Shown here: one piece after another, positions 1 to 8,192 of the stretch
Layout: every line of letters starts with the position of its first letter
How positions within the stretch are numbered: the stretch's first letter is position 1
Position numbers and translations under genes: made by a program
NCBI GenBank assembly: GCA_021806005.1
Contig: JAJZDM010000002.1
Span: forward strand, 49,203 to 113,202
Length of the DNA stretch: 64,000 bases
DNA from: Acidobacteriota bacterium
Lineage (GTDB): Bacteria; Acidobacteriota; Terriglobia; Terriglobales; Acidobacteriaceae
Reading direction: 5' to 3'
Notes under the pieces: model-generated
Seen by the model: only the letters and a program-made list of their open reading frames with translations
Told to the model about the DNA's origin: nothing
The model's database searches: none

Positions 1-589
1 GATCCAACTGGAACCGGGGAAAGATTCCAAGCGCGCGCAATCTCGTCCGGGTGGATAGATACTGCGGCAATGACAGGGTGCTGGCAGGAGAAAAGGTGAA
101 GGCGTGATCGAGCAACTCCGGTGAGACCTGCGGTGTGGGTTCGGAATCGATGCTCGCGATCTGTGGTTTGTCTTCGCGGTTCCAGTACTTCAGCGCGGCT
201 TCGTAGTTGCCGTCGATGAAGTAGAGCGTTGCCAGAAAGTCGATGGCGTAGTCGTCATGCGGGTCAAGACGCAGGACCACGCGCAACCGCCGCTCGGCCA
301 GGGCATTGTTCCTCTGCTTGAAGGCAACTCCAGCCAGTTCCTCCGGGAAGCGCTTATCCCTGGGGGCCAATCGCTGTCCGTGCTCAAAAGCCTTTTCCGC
401 CGCATCCCAGCGCGCAGCCTTTGCCATGGTCATACCCTGGCTGAAGTACTGGTCGGCGGTGCGGGGCCGGTTGCTCTGCGGCGCTGGTGTGTCCTGCGCG
501 TGGGAGTTCAGACAACCAATGATCGGGAGCAGGAGGAGGAACCGGCACAACCATCGGAGACGCGCAGCATGGGTTCCGGCTGCCGTCAT
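1..589 (-). CDS. TPR-containing lipoprotein, C-terminus cut by window edge
   Basis: The reading frame starts with ATG at 589 and stays open to base 1, so only about 196 residues are seen. The N-terminus is a signal peptide ending in a lipobox (Ile-Ile-Gly-Cys near residue 32). A TPR-like helix pair follows (Tyr-Phe-Ser-Gln-Gly...Ala-Arg-Trp-Asp-Ala-Ala-Glu-Lys-Ala-Phe) with two more degenerate repeats. The start overlaps the stop of the C39 peptidase by ATGA, so the two are translationally coupled. In PA2778-type proteins the C39 and TPR parts are often in one polypeptide; here they appear split in two (inference). Export to the periplasm or outer membrane is likely; the partner is unknown. 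Confidence 0.75.
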   Translation of the reverse strand, partial: MTAAGTHAARLRWLCRFLLLLPIIGCLNSHAQDTPAPQSNRPRTADQYFSQGMTMAKAARWDAAEKAFEHGQRLAPRDKRFPEELAGVAFKQRNNALAERRLRVVLRLDPHDDYAIDFLATLYFIDGNYEAALKYWNREDKPQIASIDSEPTPQVSPELLDHAFTFSPASTLSLPQYLSTRTRLRALGIFPRFQLD

Positions 590-1131
590 TGCGGTTCTGG
601 GACGGCGAGCAGCGTCCAATTCTCTGTGGCCTTCCACTCGCGTTCAAACCGTGAGCGATCCACCTTGAGCAACTTGCGCTGTGCCGGGTCATTCACGATC
701 ACCAGATGCCTCGGGCTGTCTACGCCGACCACCACCGCGTAATGCAGATCCGGGTCCCCCTGGGGCTTGATCGCAACGATCAGCGGCCTACCTTTGGCAA
801 TCTGATGCTCGATGTCGTCCCAGTCGCCGGCGTAGGCAAATGCGCGATAGCTGTGCTGCTCAAAGTAGCCGGCCATATTCGTAGCGCTCACGCCATGCCG
901 TCCTGGCGGCAACTCGCGCAGGATGGTGGCGGCATCGGTCGGGGCCTGATCGGGCTGTTCGTGCTTCTTCTGCCAGTATTGCATCACCATGGCAATGCAT
1001 GCGTCGCCGCATCCCAGTTTGGTCTGGCGTACAAAGGGAACATTCAGCCACATGCTGGCGGCTTCAGTAGCCACTGCTGCGCTGCACCCCGCAATCCATA
1101 GCGCAGCCACCAGTACAACGCGGCGCTTCAT
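586..1131 (-). CDS. C39-type cysteine peptidase lipoprotein, PA2778-like
   Basis: 181 residues. The N-terminus is a lipoprotein signal with Cys16 after Ile-Ala-Gly. The papain-like C39 signature is present: Gln36, Cys41 (Gly-Cys-Gly-Asp-Ala-Cys), His130 (Leu-His-Tyr-Ala-Val) and Asp148 (Asn-Asp-Pro), which gives a full catalytic set. It has no ABC transporter domain, so it is not a bacteriocin exporter. It lies just downstream of a PA2779-like small protein and overlaps the TPR lipoprotein by 4 bp. In Pseudomonas PA2778 and PA2779 are neighbours, and the same pairing here supports the assignment. The substrate is unknown; the PA2779-like proteins are obvious candidates (inference). Confidence 0.82.
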   Translation of the reverse strand: MKRRVVLVAALWIAGCSAAVATEAASMWLNVPFVRQTKLGCGDACIAMVMQYWQKKHEQPDQAPTDAATILRELPPGRHGVSATNMAGYFEQHSYRAFAYAGDWDDIEHQIAKGRPLIVAIKPQGDPDLHYAVVVGVDSPRHLVIVNDPAQRKLLKVDRSRFEREWKATENWTLLAVPEPQ

Positions 1132-1151
1132 ATTGGCCTCCGTGAAGTGGC

Positions 1152-1559
1152 TTAGTCGTGGTTCACGACGATGATGAGCAGAATGACGCCGGCAAGGAAG
1201 AGCAGGACGACCAGCAGATCCTCATTGGTGAGATCGCCGGCGGCAAATTTGTTCTGCGCTTTGGTGGCGCGCGATGCCAACTGTGCAAGCTCCTGGTCGC
1301 TGAGTCCCGCAATCGCATTCTTCACCTGGACCGGGTCCATATGCGCCTTTTGCAGTGCCTGCTGGGCTTCCGCGGAGCCCAGAAAGCCCTGCAGCGCATG
1401 GATGTTCTGCTGCCGGGCGTGGGTAGCGGCCTGTTCCGCTCTCTGGAGTTCAAGGGGGGCTACTACGTGTTCCGTCTGCCCAAGAACCATGCAAGGGACG
1501 GAAGATGCCAAAACGGCAACCGCCAGCGCGCGAATCAGTCGCCAGGAACGTCGGGCCAT
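1152..1559 (-). CDS. PA2779-like small exported membrane protein (DUF6627-type), copy 1
   Basis: 135 residues: signal peptide (about 1-27), a helical middle containing Gly-Leu-Ser-Asp-Gln-Glu-Leu-Ala-Gln-Leu, and a C-terminal hydrophobic segment (about 115-133) ending close to the terminus. The motif around 'Leu-Ser-Asp-x-Glu' is typical of PA2779-family proteins. A GGTGGAGG ribosome site lies upstream. It is a close paralog of the protein at 1975-2376, and the 87 bp in front of both genes are duplicated too. It sits 20 bp upstream of the C39 peptidase and is probably co-transcribed with it. Function unknown; a short protein anchored in the inner membrane. Confidence 0.78.
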   Translation of the reverse strand: MARRSWRLIRALAVAVLASSVPCMVLGQTEHVVAPLELQRAEQAATHARQQNIHALQGFLGSAEAQQALQKAHMDPVQVKNAIAGLSDQELAQLASRATKAQNKFAAGDLTNEDLLVVLLFLAGVILLIIVVNHD

Positions 1560-1586
1560 AGATCAAAAACCTCCACCGGAGTATAT

Positions 1587-1672
1587 GTGCGGGCCGGGAG
1601 TCCCGGTGCGCAACAGAGCCTTCACGCGCGACGCCGCTGCCCCATTATATAGAAGCCGCATGGTTGCTCCTC
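1587..1672 (-). repeat. Duplicated leader region, copy A
   Basis: About 86 bp nearly identical to 2413-2499. Read on the minus strand it holds AGGAGCAACCATG (a possible ribosome site and start codon), a TATAAT hexamer (complement of 1644-1649) and a CCGGGACTCCCGG palindrome, then the gene copy 1. The minus-strand mini-ORF from that ATG ends just before the gene. It may be a promoter/leader or encode a leader peptide; the sequence alone does not decide. Confidence 0.7.
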
Positions 1673-1803
1673 GCGCTTCAGTTTCGGGCCGCCAGGGTAG
1701 AAAACAAGTCGCTGTATCCAGGGTCACTCCCTGCGGGGCGGCTCTTCCCGCAGGAACAGCAGCCCCGCAGCGCCCTTGCAGCGGGCACAAGGAATCGGGT
1801 GAT

Positions 1804-1843
1804 GCGCGCTACCCGGATCACCGCGGTGATGCAGGTAGCGCGC
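1804..1843. terminator. Nested perfect hairpin between the two PA2779-like genes
   Basis: Arms GCGCGCTACC (1804-1813) and GGTAGCGCGC (1834-1843) enclose the 14-bp palindrome ATCACCGCGGTGAT (1817-1830). It lies downstream of gene copy 2 and upstream of copy 1, so it may terminate or attenuate copy 2 transcription. There is no clear U-run, so a processing or protein-binding site is also possible. Confidence 0.5.
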
Positions 1844-1974
1844 GTCCTGGGTTGGACTGGGCGCAAAAGGGAAGGATTGCACCACCCGCTGGTGGCGCCA
1901 AGGCTTTGGCGCGCCCTGCTTTCCACCGTGTGGCCGTCAGTAAGAGGCAGCGAGTGCGGTGTGCCTTCCGGAAA

Positions 1975-2376
1975 TTAGTGTACGGCGACGATGATAAGGA
2001 TGAGGGCGGCGATGCAGACCAGAACAATCAGCAGATCCCGATCGCTGAGGTCACCGGCGGCAAACTTGTTCTGCGCAGTGGTGGCGCGCGACGCCAGTTG
2101 TGCCAGCTCCTGATCACTTAACCCCGCAACCGCTTTTTCCACCTGGGTGGGGTCCATGTGCGCCTTGTTCAGGGCCTGCCGGGCCTCTGTAGAGCTCAGA
2201 AACCCCTGCAGGGTATCGATGTTCTGTTGCCGGGCGTGGGTAGCGCCCTGCTCAGCCTTCAGGAACTCTTGAGGGCCCACCACATGTTCCGTTTGCGCAA
2301 GAACCATGCAAGGGACGGCAGATACCATGACAGCAACAGTCAGCGCGCGGGTGCTTCGCCAAAAATGTGAGACCAT
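1975..2376 (-). CDS. PA2779-like small exported membrane protein (DUF6627-type), copy 2
   Basis: 133 residues from the ATG at 2376, chosen because GGTGGAGG lies just upstream; the frame is open much further but that part overlaps the cysteine desulfurase. Layout matches copy 1: signal peptide (about 1-28), helical middle with Gly-Leu-Ser-Asp-Gln-Glu-Leu-Ala-Gln-Leu-Ala-Ser-Arg, and a C-terminal membrane segment (about 114-132). The two copies are clearly a tandem duplication that included the leader. Both frames are intact, so both may be expressed, perhaps at different levels because a strong hairpin separates them. Confidence 0.78.
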   Translation of the reverse strand: MVSHFWRSTRALTVAVMVSAVPCMVLAQTEHVVGPQEFLKAEQGATHARQQNIDTLQGFLSSTEARQALNKAHMDPTQVEKAVAGLSDQELAQLASRATTAQNKFAAGDLSDRDLLIVLVCIAALILIIVAVH

Positions 2377-2412
2377 AAAGTACAACCTCCACCAGAAAAA
2401 TGAATAGCAAAC

Positions 2413-2499
2413 GTGCGGGCCGGGAATCCCGGTGCGCAACAGAGCTTTCAAGCGCAACGCCGCTGCCTCGATTATATCGAAGCCGCATGGTTGCTCCTC
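2413..2499 (-). repeat. Duplicated leader region, copy B
   Basis: About 87 bp matching 1587-1672 with a few substitutions and an indel. The TATAAT (complement of 2471-2476), the GGAG-ATG pair and the CCGGGATTCCCGG palindrome are kept. Because of the indel the mini-ORF frame differs from copy A, which argues against a conserved leader peptide and for a DNA or RNA level role. Confidence 0.7.
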
Positions 2500-2654
2500 A
2501 CAGTCCAACGGAATCCATGTCAGCTGTACGCCAGCCTCTTGCGCGTCAATCGCTCTATGCACCTCTGACGCTTCGATGTGCTCCGGCAGTTGCATGTCTT
2601 CATGAAGATGCCTGTTGATGGCGCTACTCCGAAGGCCACGAGCGGGAGGCGGCT

Positions 2655-3836
2655 CTATGCGGTCAATGCACGTAGACGGGCTACCGCGGCTGGGATGATC
2701 TCCAGCGCGCGGTCGATCTCCCCGCTGGTGGTGAGGCGGGAGAGGGAGAGGCGCAGGCTGCCCTGAGCCTCCTGGGCGCTGAGGCCCATTGCGAGCAGGA
2801 CGTGTGAGGGCTCGGTGGCTCCGGATTGGCACGCTGCACCAAAGCTGGCTGCGATGCCCTGCATGTCGAGCGCGATCAGCAGAGCCTCGGCATCGACGCC
2901 CGCAAAGCGCAGGTTGGTGGTGTTGGGTGAGCGGCGTTCTGCGTCGCCCGCCGGCCCATTCACGCTGCAGCCGGGGATAGTTGCGAGCAGGCCGGACTCG
3001 AGACGATCGCGCAGCGCAGCCAGTTCGCGATCCTGGTGAGAGGAGAGCCACTCCTGCGCCAGTTCGGCGGCGCGGCCCAGAGCGACGATGCCGGGGACGT
3101 TCTCTGTGCCGGCGCGGCGCTGGCGCTCCTGCGGTCCTCCGTGGAGCAGCGGGGCAAGGTGAAGGCCGCTGCGGATGAAGAGAATGCCGGTTCCTTGTGG
3201 GGCGTACATCTTGTGGCCCGAGATGGAGAGCAGATCGACGTTCTTGAGCGCCCCGCTGAGATCCAGAGGGAGCTTGGCCGCGGCCTGCACCGCGTCTGTG
3301 TGGAAGAGGATGGCGGGGTTAAAGGCTTTGGCGATGCGGGCCAGCTTGCCGATGGGCTGGACGGCCCCGGTCTCGTTGTTGGCATACATGATGGAGACCA
3401 GTTCGGTGTCCGGGCGCAGCGCGGCGCGAAAGGCCTCCGGGTCGATGACGCCTTCGCGGTTCGGGGCCAGGAGGGTGAGGCCTGCACCCCGGCGTCTCAG
3501 GGCTTGCGCTGTGTAGAGGACGGCGTGGTGCTCGATCTCGGTGGTGAGCAGGTGCGCGGGTTGTCGCTTCTCCAGAAAGGGGCTGAGTATGCCGTTGAGC
3601 GCAAGGTTGTCGCTCTCCGTGCCTCCGGAGGTGAAGACGATCTCTTTTGCCGAGCAGTTCAGCATTCGCGCGATGGAGGCTCGGGCTTGCTCCACGGCGG
3701 CGCGGGTACGCTGGCCGGCGTGATGCGCCGAGCTCGGATTGCCGAAGCTCTCCATCCAGAAGGGGCGCATGGCGTCGACGACCTGGGGAAGAACCGGGGT
3801 GGTGGCGTTGGCGTCGAGGTAAATGCGCTCCATCAC
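2655..3836 (-). CDS. Cysteine desulfurase, NifS/IscS-like
   Basis: 393 residues, normal length for the family. It removes sulfur from cysteine using PLP and passes it on for Fe-S clusters or tRNA thiolation. Visible features: N-terminal Tyr-Leu-Asp-Ala-Asn-Ala-Thr-Thr, PLP-stacking His103 (Glu-His-His), Asp181 (His-Thr-Asp-Ala-Val-Gln), Schiff-base Lys209 (Ser-Gly-His-Lys-Met) and the catalytic loop cysteine at 336 (Gly-Ala-Ala-Cys-Gln-Ser-Gly) followed by Glu-Pro-Ser-His-Val-Leu. This loop places it in the class I group. No IscU or regulator neighbour is visible. Met2 is an alternative start. Confidence 0.93.
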   Translation of the reverse strand: MMERIYLDANATTPVLPQVVDAMRPFWMESFGNPSSAHHAGQRTRAAVEQARASIARMLNCSAKEIVFTSGGTESDNLALNGILSPFLEKRQPAHLLTTEIEHHAVLYTAQALRRRGAGLTLLAPNREGVIDPEAFRAALRPDTELVSIMYANNETGAVQPIGKLARIAKAFNPAILFHTDAVQAAAKLPLDLSGALKNVDLLSISGHKMYAPQGTGILFIRSGLHLAPLLHGGPQERQRRAGTENVPGIVALGRAAELAQEWLSSHQDRELAALRDRLESGLLATIPGCSVNGPAGDAERRSPNTTNLRFAGVDAEALLIALDMQGIAASFGAACQSGATEPSHVLLAMGLSAQEAQGSLRLSLSRLTTSGEIDRALEIIPAAVARLRALTA

Positions 3837-4175
3837 TCCATTTTAGGTCGGGCGGATGGCCGTTACTGGACTGGGCGGAAACGAGTCGTCCAGATCGGGT
3901 TGATGGAGGATGTATTCGGAGCAATAGATAGAGGAGTCGGCGGAGGCATCCTGCGTGCCCGACATCTCTGAGAAAACGAGATGTGGGGCAAGCAAGTGTT
4001 GTTTTGGGTAAGAGATCCAGAGGTGAGGGACTGGCATCCTGGGCACCCAAAAGTTGTGCGGACGGCTGGAGGCACTGCGCGACGGGAATGGAGAGTTGGA
4101 GACAAAGATGGCCCACTCCTGACCGTTGAGCGCAGGTCAGGAGTGGGCAGGGGTGGGAGGGGTTGAAAATCAGGT
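3837..4175. other. Intergenic region without a gene
   Basis: Short ORFs in this stretch have no recognisable features. It holds the putative terminator of the 4176-4988 gene (4111-4148) and the upstream region of the cysteine desulfurase. Nothing else is recognised. Confidence 0.5.
4111..4148 (-). terminator. 14-bp perfect hairpin after the secretin-like gene
   Basis: GCCCACTCCTGACC (4111-4124) pairs perfectly with GGTCAGGAGTGGGC (4135-4148), loop of 10. It is 27 bp past the stop of the 4176-4988 gene. On the minus strand a weak T-rich stretch (CATCTTTGTCTCC) follows, so it is a plausible intrinsic terminator. Confidence 0.65.
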
Positions 4176-4988
4176 TTACTTCAGCGGTTCGATGACGGCT
4201 GCGATGTCGATGTGGTGGGTGCTGTGGGGAATGTCAATCGCGCCGAGCATCCGCGGTTTACCCAGGCTGAGCAGAGAGGTGGTCTCCAGGACGGTCTGGC
4301 TGACGACTGGCTCGGTGACGCCCTCGATGATCGAGGGCTGGGCAAGGTTCGATTGCTCGATCTTGGAGTGCAGTTGTACACCGTTGGCCATGGGGTCGAC
4401 GGTAGCGACAAAGTTCATGCCAATGTCGAGATACGTGAACTGCGTCTCGATGCTGGTGCTGGTGCTGGTGCTGGCGTTGGAGTAGGAGCCAGTGGCCACA
4501 GGGACTTTTGTGCCTTGCTTGAGCGTGAGCTGCTGACCGGAGGCGAGAACCATGGAGTAGTGCTCGGTGCTGACGGTCCTGCCGGCGTCGAGCTCAGTGA
4601 GCGTGTAGGTAAGGCGGTAGCTTGTCTGGGCGCGGTCGAGATCATGGATGATCCTGGCGGCGAGGGCGAGCTGGTCCGGAAGGGCCTGCACGACGATGGC
4701 CCGCTTGGACTCCACGTCGTATAGCTTGGCGTCGGAGCAGAGCGCGTTGCGCAGAGCGGTGTAGACCTCGCCCTGGGCATATCTCTGCGCGGTGTCGGCG
4801 AGGTAGAACGTTCTGGTGTCGGCGGCAACGCCGCGAGCTGCTGAGCAGTTTTCGGCCTGATTCGATGCCGGCGGCTGTTCCTGTGCGCGGGCCGAGGGGG
4901 CGCTGGCGAAGAGTGGAAGCGGTAGCAGTGTGAGCCCGAGGGCGATTCGGGGAAAGTTGCCGAAGCGGAGAATGGACGTGCAAGTCAT
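4176..4988 (-). CDS. Exported protein with secretin-like domain, ECF operon
   Basis: 270 residues from ATG 4988, chosen because GGAG lies upstream and because earlier starts would run into the previous gene. A signal peptide ends near Ala-Arg-Ala-Gln. A segment resembling the short N-domains of secretins follows (Ala-Leu-Arg-Asn-Ala-Leu-Cys-Ser-Asp-Ala...Val-Val-Gln-Ala-Leu-Pro-Asp-Gln). The C-terminal part is beta-rich and recalls secretin strands, but the protein is far too short for a full secretin. It is the last gene of the sigma/membrane-protein operon. Role unknown; the secretin comparison rests on appearance only. Confidence 0.6.
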   Translation of the reverse strand: MTCTSILRFGNFPRIALGLTLLPLPLFASAPSARAQEQPPASNQAENCSAARGVAADTRTFYLADTAQRYAQGEVYTALRNALCSDAKLYDVESKRAIVVQALPDQLALAARIIHDLDRAQTSYRLTYTLTELDAGRTVSTEHYSMVLASGQQLTLKQGTKVPVATGSYSNASTSTSTSIETQFTYLDIGMNFVATVDPMANGVQLHSKIEQSNLAQPSIIEGVTEPVVSQTVLETTSLLSLGKPRMLGAIDIPHSTHHIDIAAVIEPLK

Positions 4989-5013
4989 GACGTGTGGCTC
5001 CATTGATTGGAAG

Positions 5014-5907
5014 TTAGAAGGCGAGAGATCTGAGCGGTTGCGGCAAAGGTGTGGAGAGGGCGATCTCGGGAGGCTCACGGAATCGAGTGGAGGTGAGGGC
5101 GTCGGACAGAGCGATGGGCGCCAGGGCGGCATTTACAAAGCGATGGATTGCTGCTTGCTGGCGGGCCTGGGCGGCGGCGCGCAGGCCCGGAGCGCGAGCC
5201 TGGTCCAGCGCGGCGACCTGGATTGGCCCTCCGGGGCGCGCCGCAGCGAGCAGAAGTCGCTCCTGGCCGGTGAGCGGAAGCAGCGGCGTGGGACGGCTGG
5301 GGGCGCGGGTCTCGGCGAGCGCGACCGCGTCGAGGTTGGCTGTTTGCTGGAACTCAGTTGCGGAGGCGGAGAGGGTTTGGCTTGGATGGTGCGCTCTGAG
5401 GAGCAGGTCTCGGGTTGTCCGGAGGGTTGCCTGGCCGGCTCGAGTCCCAAGGCTGGCGAATTGGGTCGTCTGAGTCTGGGTTGAGCCGCTGCCGGCGGTC
5501 GTTGCGGAATGCGAGGCCGGCGTGTGCTGGGCGGGTATGGACGCTGAAGAAGTGGATGCGGGAGCGCTGTGGTAGCGGGCAGTGAGGGTGGTGAGAAGCA
5601 CGAGAACGGCGAGCAGCGCTGCTGGAATCGCGTAAGAGAACGAGGCCACGGCCCGGATGCGGGGCTGTTCGGGGTTGGGAAGGTGCAGCAGGATCGACCG
5701 AAGAGCAGGGAATTCAGGGGTGAGGGAGTCCACGGCCGCAGAGCCAGCGCCGTCCTTGGTGGCCAGCGCCAGACGGGCGGCGATGCGCTGGGCCAGACGT
5801 TCGTCTAGTCCGCTGGGTACCTGGGTGGCGGCCAGCGCAGCCAGGACGCGGTCGACGCAAGCCTCGGCGATCGTGGTTTCGGTGCGGGCGTTCGTTGGCA
5901 GGTTCAT
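5014..5907 (-). CDS. Single-pass membrane protein, possible anti-sigma factor
   Basis: 297 residues. The first ~110 residues look cytoplasmic and helical, then one membrane segment (Ile-Pro-Ala-Ala-Leu-Leu-Ala-Val-Leu-Val-Leu-Leu), then a long Ala/Ser/Thr/Gln-rich outer part. It starts with an ATGA overlap with the ECF sigma factor, the usual position of an anti-sigma factor. No HxxxCxxC zinc motif is seen, so it is not a classical ZAS anti-sigma. The assignment rests on topology and position (inference). Confidence 0.6.
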   Translation of the reverse strand: MNLPTNARTETTIAEACVDRVLAALAATQVPSGLDERLAQRIAARLALATKDGAGSAAVDSLTPEFPALRSILLHLPNPEQPRIRAVASFSYAIPAALLAVLVLLTTLTARYHSAPASTSSASIPAQHTPASHSATTAGSGSTQTQTTQFASLGTRAGQATLRTTRDLLLRAHHPSQTLSASATEFQQTANLDAVALAETRAPSRPTPLLPLTGQERLLLAAARPGGPIQVAALDQARAPGLRAAAQARQQAAIHRFVNAALAPIALSDALTSTRFREPPEIALSTPLPQPLRSLAF

Positions 5908-6485
5908 AGCTTGGCTCCTCTCTCGATCCGTTGGCGCAGCCGTGCACGGGCGCGGAAGAGAAGGGCCCGGACGGCGGATTCACTGCGCTGCAGGATGGTG
6001 GAGATCTCGGTGATGCTGAGTTCGTCGATGGTTGAAAGCAAAAGAGCGTGACGCTCCGGCCTGGGCAAGCGCTGGATGGCGTTCAACACGGCGGCGATCT
6101 GGCGGGTCTCGGCGAGCGCCTGGTCAGCGGGAACGGTGGCGGCCGCAAGGGAGGCGGCGAAGGGCTCGTCGAGCTGCTCCGGTCGGATCTTCCGGCGGCG
6201 GTCGAGCGCCAGATTCCAGGTGATGCGGATCAGCCAGGCGCGCAGATTGCGGACCTCGGGGAGGTCCTTCTGGCGCTCAAGGACGCGGAGAAAGACGTCC
6301 TGGACGAGGTCTTCCGCCTCGGAACGGTTGTGCAGGATGGAGTGGGCGACGCGGAAGAGCAGAGCGGAGTAGGCGTGGATCAGGGTGGAGAGATCGATGG
6401 CTTCCGTGGATGCTGCCGAAGCGGGGAGTTGCTCGGAACCCAACACTACGTCCCATCCCCTTTCCCAGTGGCTGCTGGATTCCAT
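5904..6485 (-). CDS. ECF-type RNA polymerase sigma factor
   Basis: 193 residues from ATG 6485, picked for the AAGAGGA upstream; a longer frame exists to 6614. Region 2 is visible (Phe-Arg-Val-Ala-His-Ser-Ile-Leu...Ala-Glu-Asp-Leu-Val-Gln-Asp-Val-Phe-Leu) as is the region 4 helix-turn-helix (Leu-Ser-Ile-Thr-Glu-Ile-Ser...Ser-Ala-Val-Arg-Ala-Leu-Leu-Phe-Arg-Ala). There is no region 3, as expected for ECF factors. It leads the operon with the membrane protein and the exported secretin-like protein, so it probably responds to an envelope signal and may direct its own operon. Confidence 0.9.
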   Translation of the reverse strand: MESSSHWERGWDVVLGSEQLPASAASTEAIDLSTLIHAYSALLFRVAHSILHNRSEAEDLVQDVFLRVLERQKDLPEVRNLRAWLIRITWNLALDRRRKIRPEQLDEPFAASLAAATVPADQALAETRQIAAVLNAIQRLPRPERHALLLSTIDELSITEISTILQRSESAVRALLFRARARLRQRIERGAKL

Positions 6486-6772
6486 GCGTGTCCTCTTGCT
6501 GGTAGAGACGGGTGAGGCCAGGATTTGTTCGAATATTTTTTGTCTTTGGGGATTTGAACCGTGGGGAGCACTTTGAAGGGCGCCGGGAGCGGTGGGGCCA
6601 ACCATGGCCTGCATCGGGTCTCCGGTGCGTCGCCGTAGATGGAGCCGGCAGGAATGGATGCTGTCTGGCGGGTCAACTTCGCCGTCTCAGGGCCAGATGA
6701 TGGAGGAATGGGCGACGGACGGATGGAGAAATGGACGGCGGACTGATCTAGATTAGGGGTGTGAGGTGAGCC

Positions 6773-8029
6773 ATGGTGGACGCACAGCGGGTGCTTGCGA
6801 ATCTGGATGAGTTGAGAACGCTGACCGCAGATGAGCATGGGGCGCAGCGGGTGGCGTGGACGCCGATTTGGCTAAAGGCGCGAGCGTGGTTTCAGGCGAA
6901 GCTGGATGCACTGAGCGCGCAGAGTGGAGTGGCATTGGAGGACCACTACGACACTGCCGGAAATCACTGGGTGACGCTGGCCGGAGAGAGCGAGCGTGCG
7001 CTGGTGGTGGGCAGCCATCTGGACTCGGTACCCAACGGCGGATGGCTGGATGGGTGCCTGGGTGTGCTGGCCGGGCTGGAGGTTTTGACCCACATGATCG
7101 AGGTATATGGCAGCCATCCTCCGGTGACGCTGAAGCTGGTGGACTGGGCCGATGAGGAGGGTGCCCGGTTTGGCCGGAGCCTGTTCGGTTCAGCAGCGTT
7201 TGCAGGCAAGGCGACCATCGCGGCTGACCGGGGGAGGACGGACAGGGACGGCATCACCCTGGAGGCGGCGCTGGCCGCCTGCGGCGTTGCGGTGGAAGAC
7301 GTCGGGAAGGCGGTGGTTGAGCAGAAGAATCTGGCCGCGTACCTGGAGCTACACATCGAGCAGGGACCCATTCTGGAGCGGCTGGGCGCGCCGCTGGCTG
7401 TGGTGCAGGGAACCAAGGGCGTGGAGCGTTGGGCGATTACCTTTTACGGTCAGGAGGCGCACTCCGGATCGACGCCCATGGAGGTGCGGCGCGACGCGCT
7501 GGCCGCCGCGGCGAAGCTCGCGCTGGAGATTCGGCCCATCGCGCGGAGGCATCCGCAGGCCGTGGCGACGATGGGAAGTGTGAAGACCTTTCCCGGGATC
7601 GTTACGGCGGTGGTGGGGCGCTGCGAGGTGACGCTGGATATGCGGGATCTGGATGCGGAGGTGCTGGCGCAGATGCTGCGCGAGGCGCGCGAGGCCAGCG
7701 AGCGCTTCGCCCATGAAGAAGGCTGCACGGTCGAATGGGCCAGGATCTGGTCGATTGAGCCGATTCCCTTCGATCCGGCGTTAATCGCACTGTGCGAAGC
7801 GGCGATCGTCGAAGGAGTGGGGGGCTGCGTGAGGCTGCCGAGCGGACCTCTGCACGATGCGGCGGAGGTGGCCCGGCTTGGCGTTCCGACGGTGATGATG
7901 TTTGTGCAGAGCCTCAACGGATTGAGTCATAACCCTGCCGAGGATACCCGGCGCGAGGATCTGGAGCAGGCGGTCTACGCATTTGCACGTTTGAGCGAGA
8001 AGACGATGCAGTGGATCGAGCAGCGCTGA
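6773..8029 (+). CDS. M20-family N-carbamoyl amidohydrolase (ureidopropionase/allantoate type)
   Basis: 418 residues, normal for HyuC/AllC/beta-ureidopropionase proteins. It is a two-metal amidohydrolase: His82 (Gly-Ser-His-Leu-Asp-Ser), Asp93 (Trp-Leu-Asp-Gly), Glu128-Glu129 (Asp-Glu-Glu-Gly-Ala-Arg-Phe), His in His-Ile-Glu-Gln-Gly-Pro, and a C-terminal His (Leu-Ser-His-Asn-Pro-Ala-Glu). GAGGTGA precedes the ATG. It leads the cluster that also encodes PreT, PreA, dihydropyrimidinase and an aminotransferase, so hydrolysis of N-carbamoyl-beta-alanine to beta-alanine, CO2 and ammonia is the likeliest reaction. Sequence alone does not exclude an N-carbamoyl-L-amino acid substrate. Confidence 0.88.
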   Translation: MVDAQRVLANLDELRTLTADEHGAQRVAWTPIWLKARAWFQAKLDALSAQSGVALEDHYDTAGNHWVTLAGESERALVVGSHLDSVPNGGWLDGCLGVLAGLEVLTHMIEVYGSHPPVTLKLVDWADEEGARFGRSLFGSAAFAGKATIAADRGRTDRDGITLEAALAACGVAVEDVGKAVVEQKNLAAYLELHIEQGPILERLGAPLAVVQGTKGVERWAITFYGQEAHSGSTPMEVRRDALAAAAKLALEIRPIARRHPQAVATMGSVKTFPGIVTAVVGRCEVTLDMRDLDAEVLAQMLREAREASERFAHEEGCTVEWARIWSIEPIPFDPALIALCEAAIVEGVGGCVRLPSGPLHDAAEVARLGVPTVMMFVQSLNGLSHNPAEDTRREDLEQAVYAFARLSEKTMQWIEQR

Positions 8030-8192
8030 AAGCATGTTGGCCAAGGGCGGATCTTGCCCGCTACCCAAGACCGATGGGCCACCGCAAGCGAATCGCTCCC
8101 AATTTTTCCCTCAAATGATGCATAATCTAACCTTCATCTGCCCGCTTGGTCTGGGAATCGAGTCGAGCGGCCGTGGGAGGCGCGTGGATTCT

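Noticed and set aside
1975..3051. 358-codon minus-strand frame
   Set aside because: Only its last 133 codons match the PA2779-like paralog; the rest overlaps the cysteine desulfurase in another frame.
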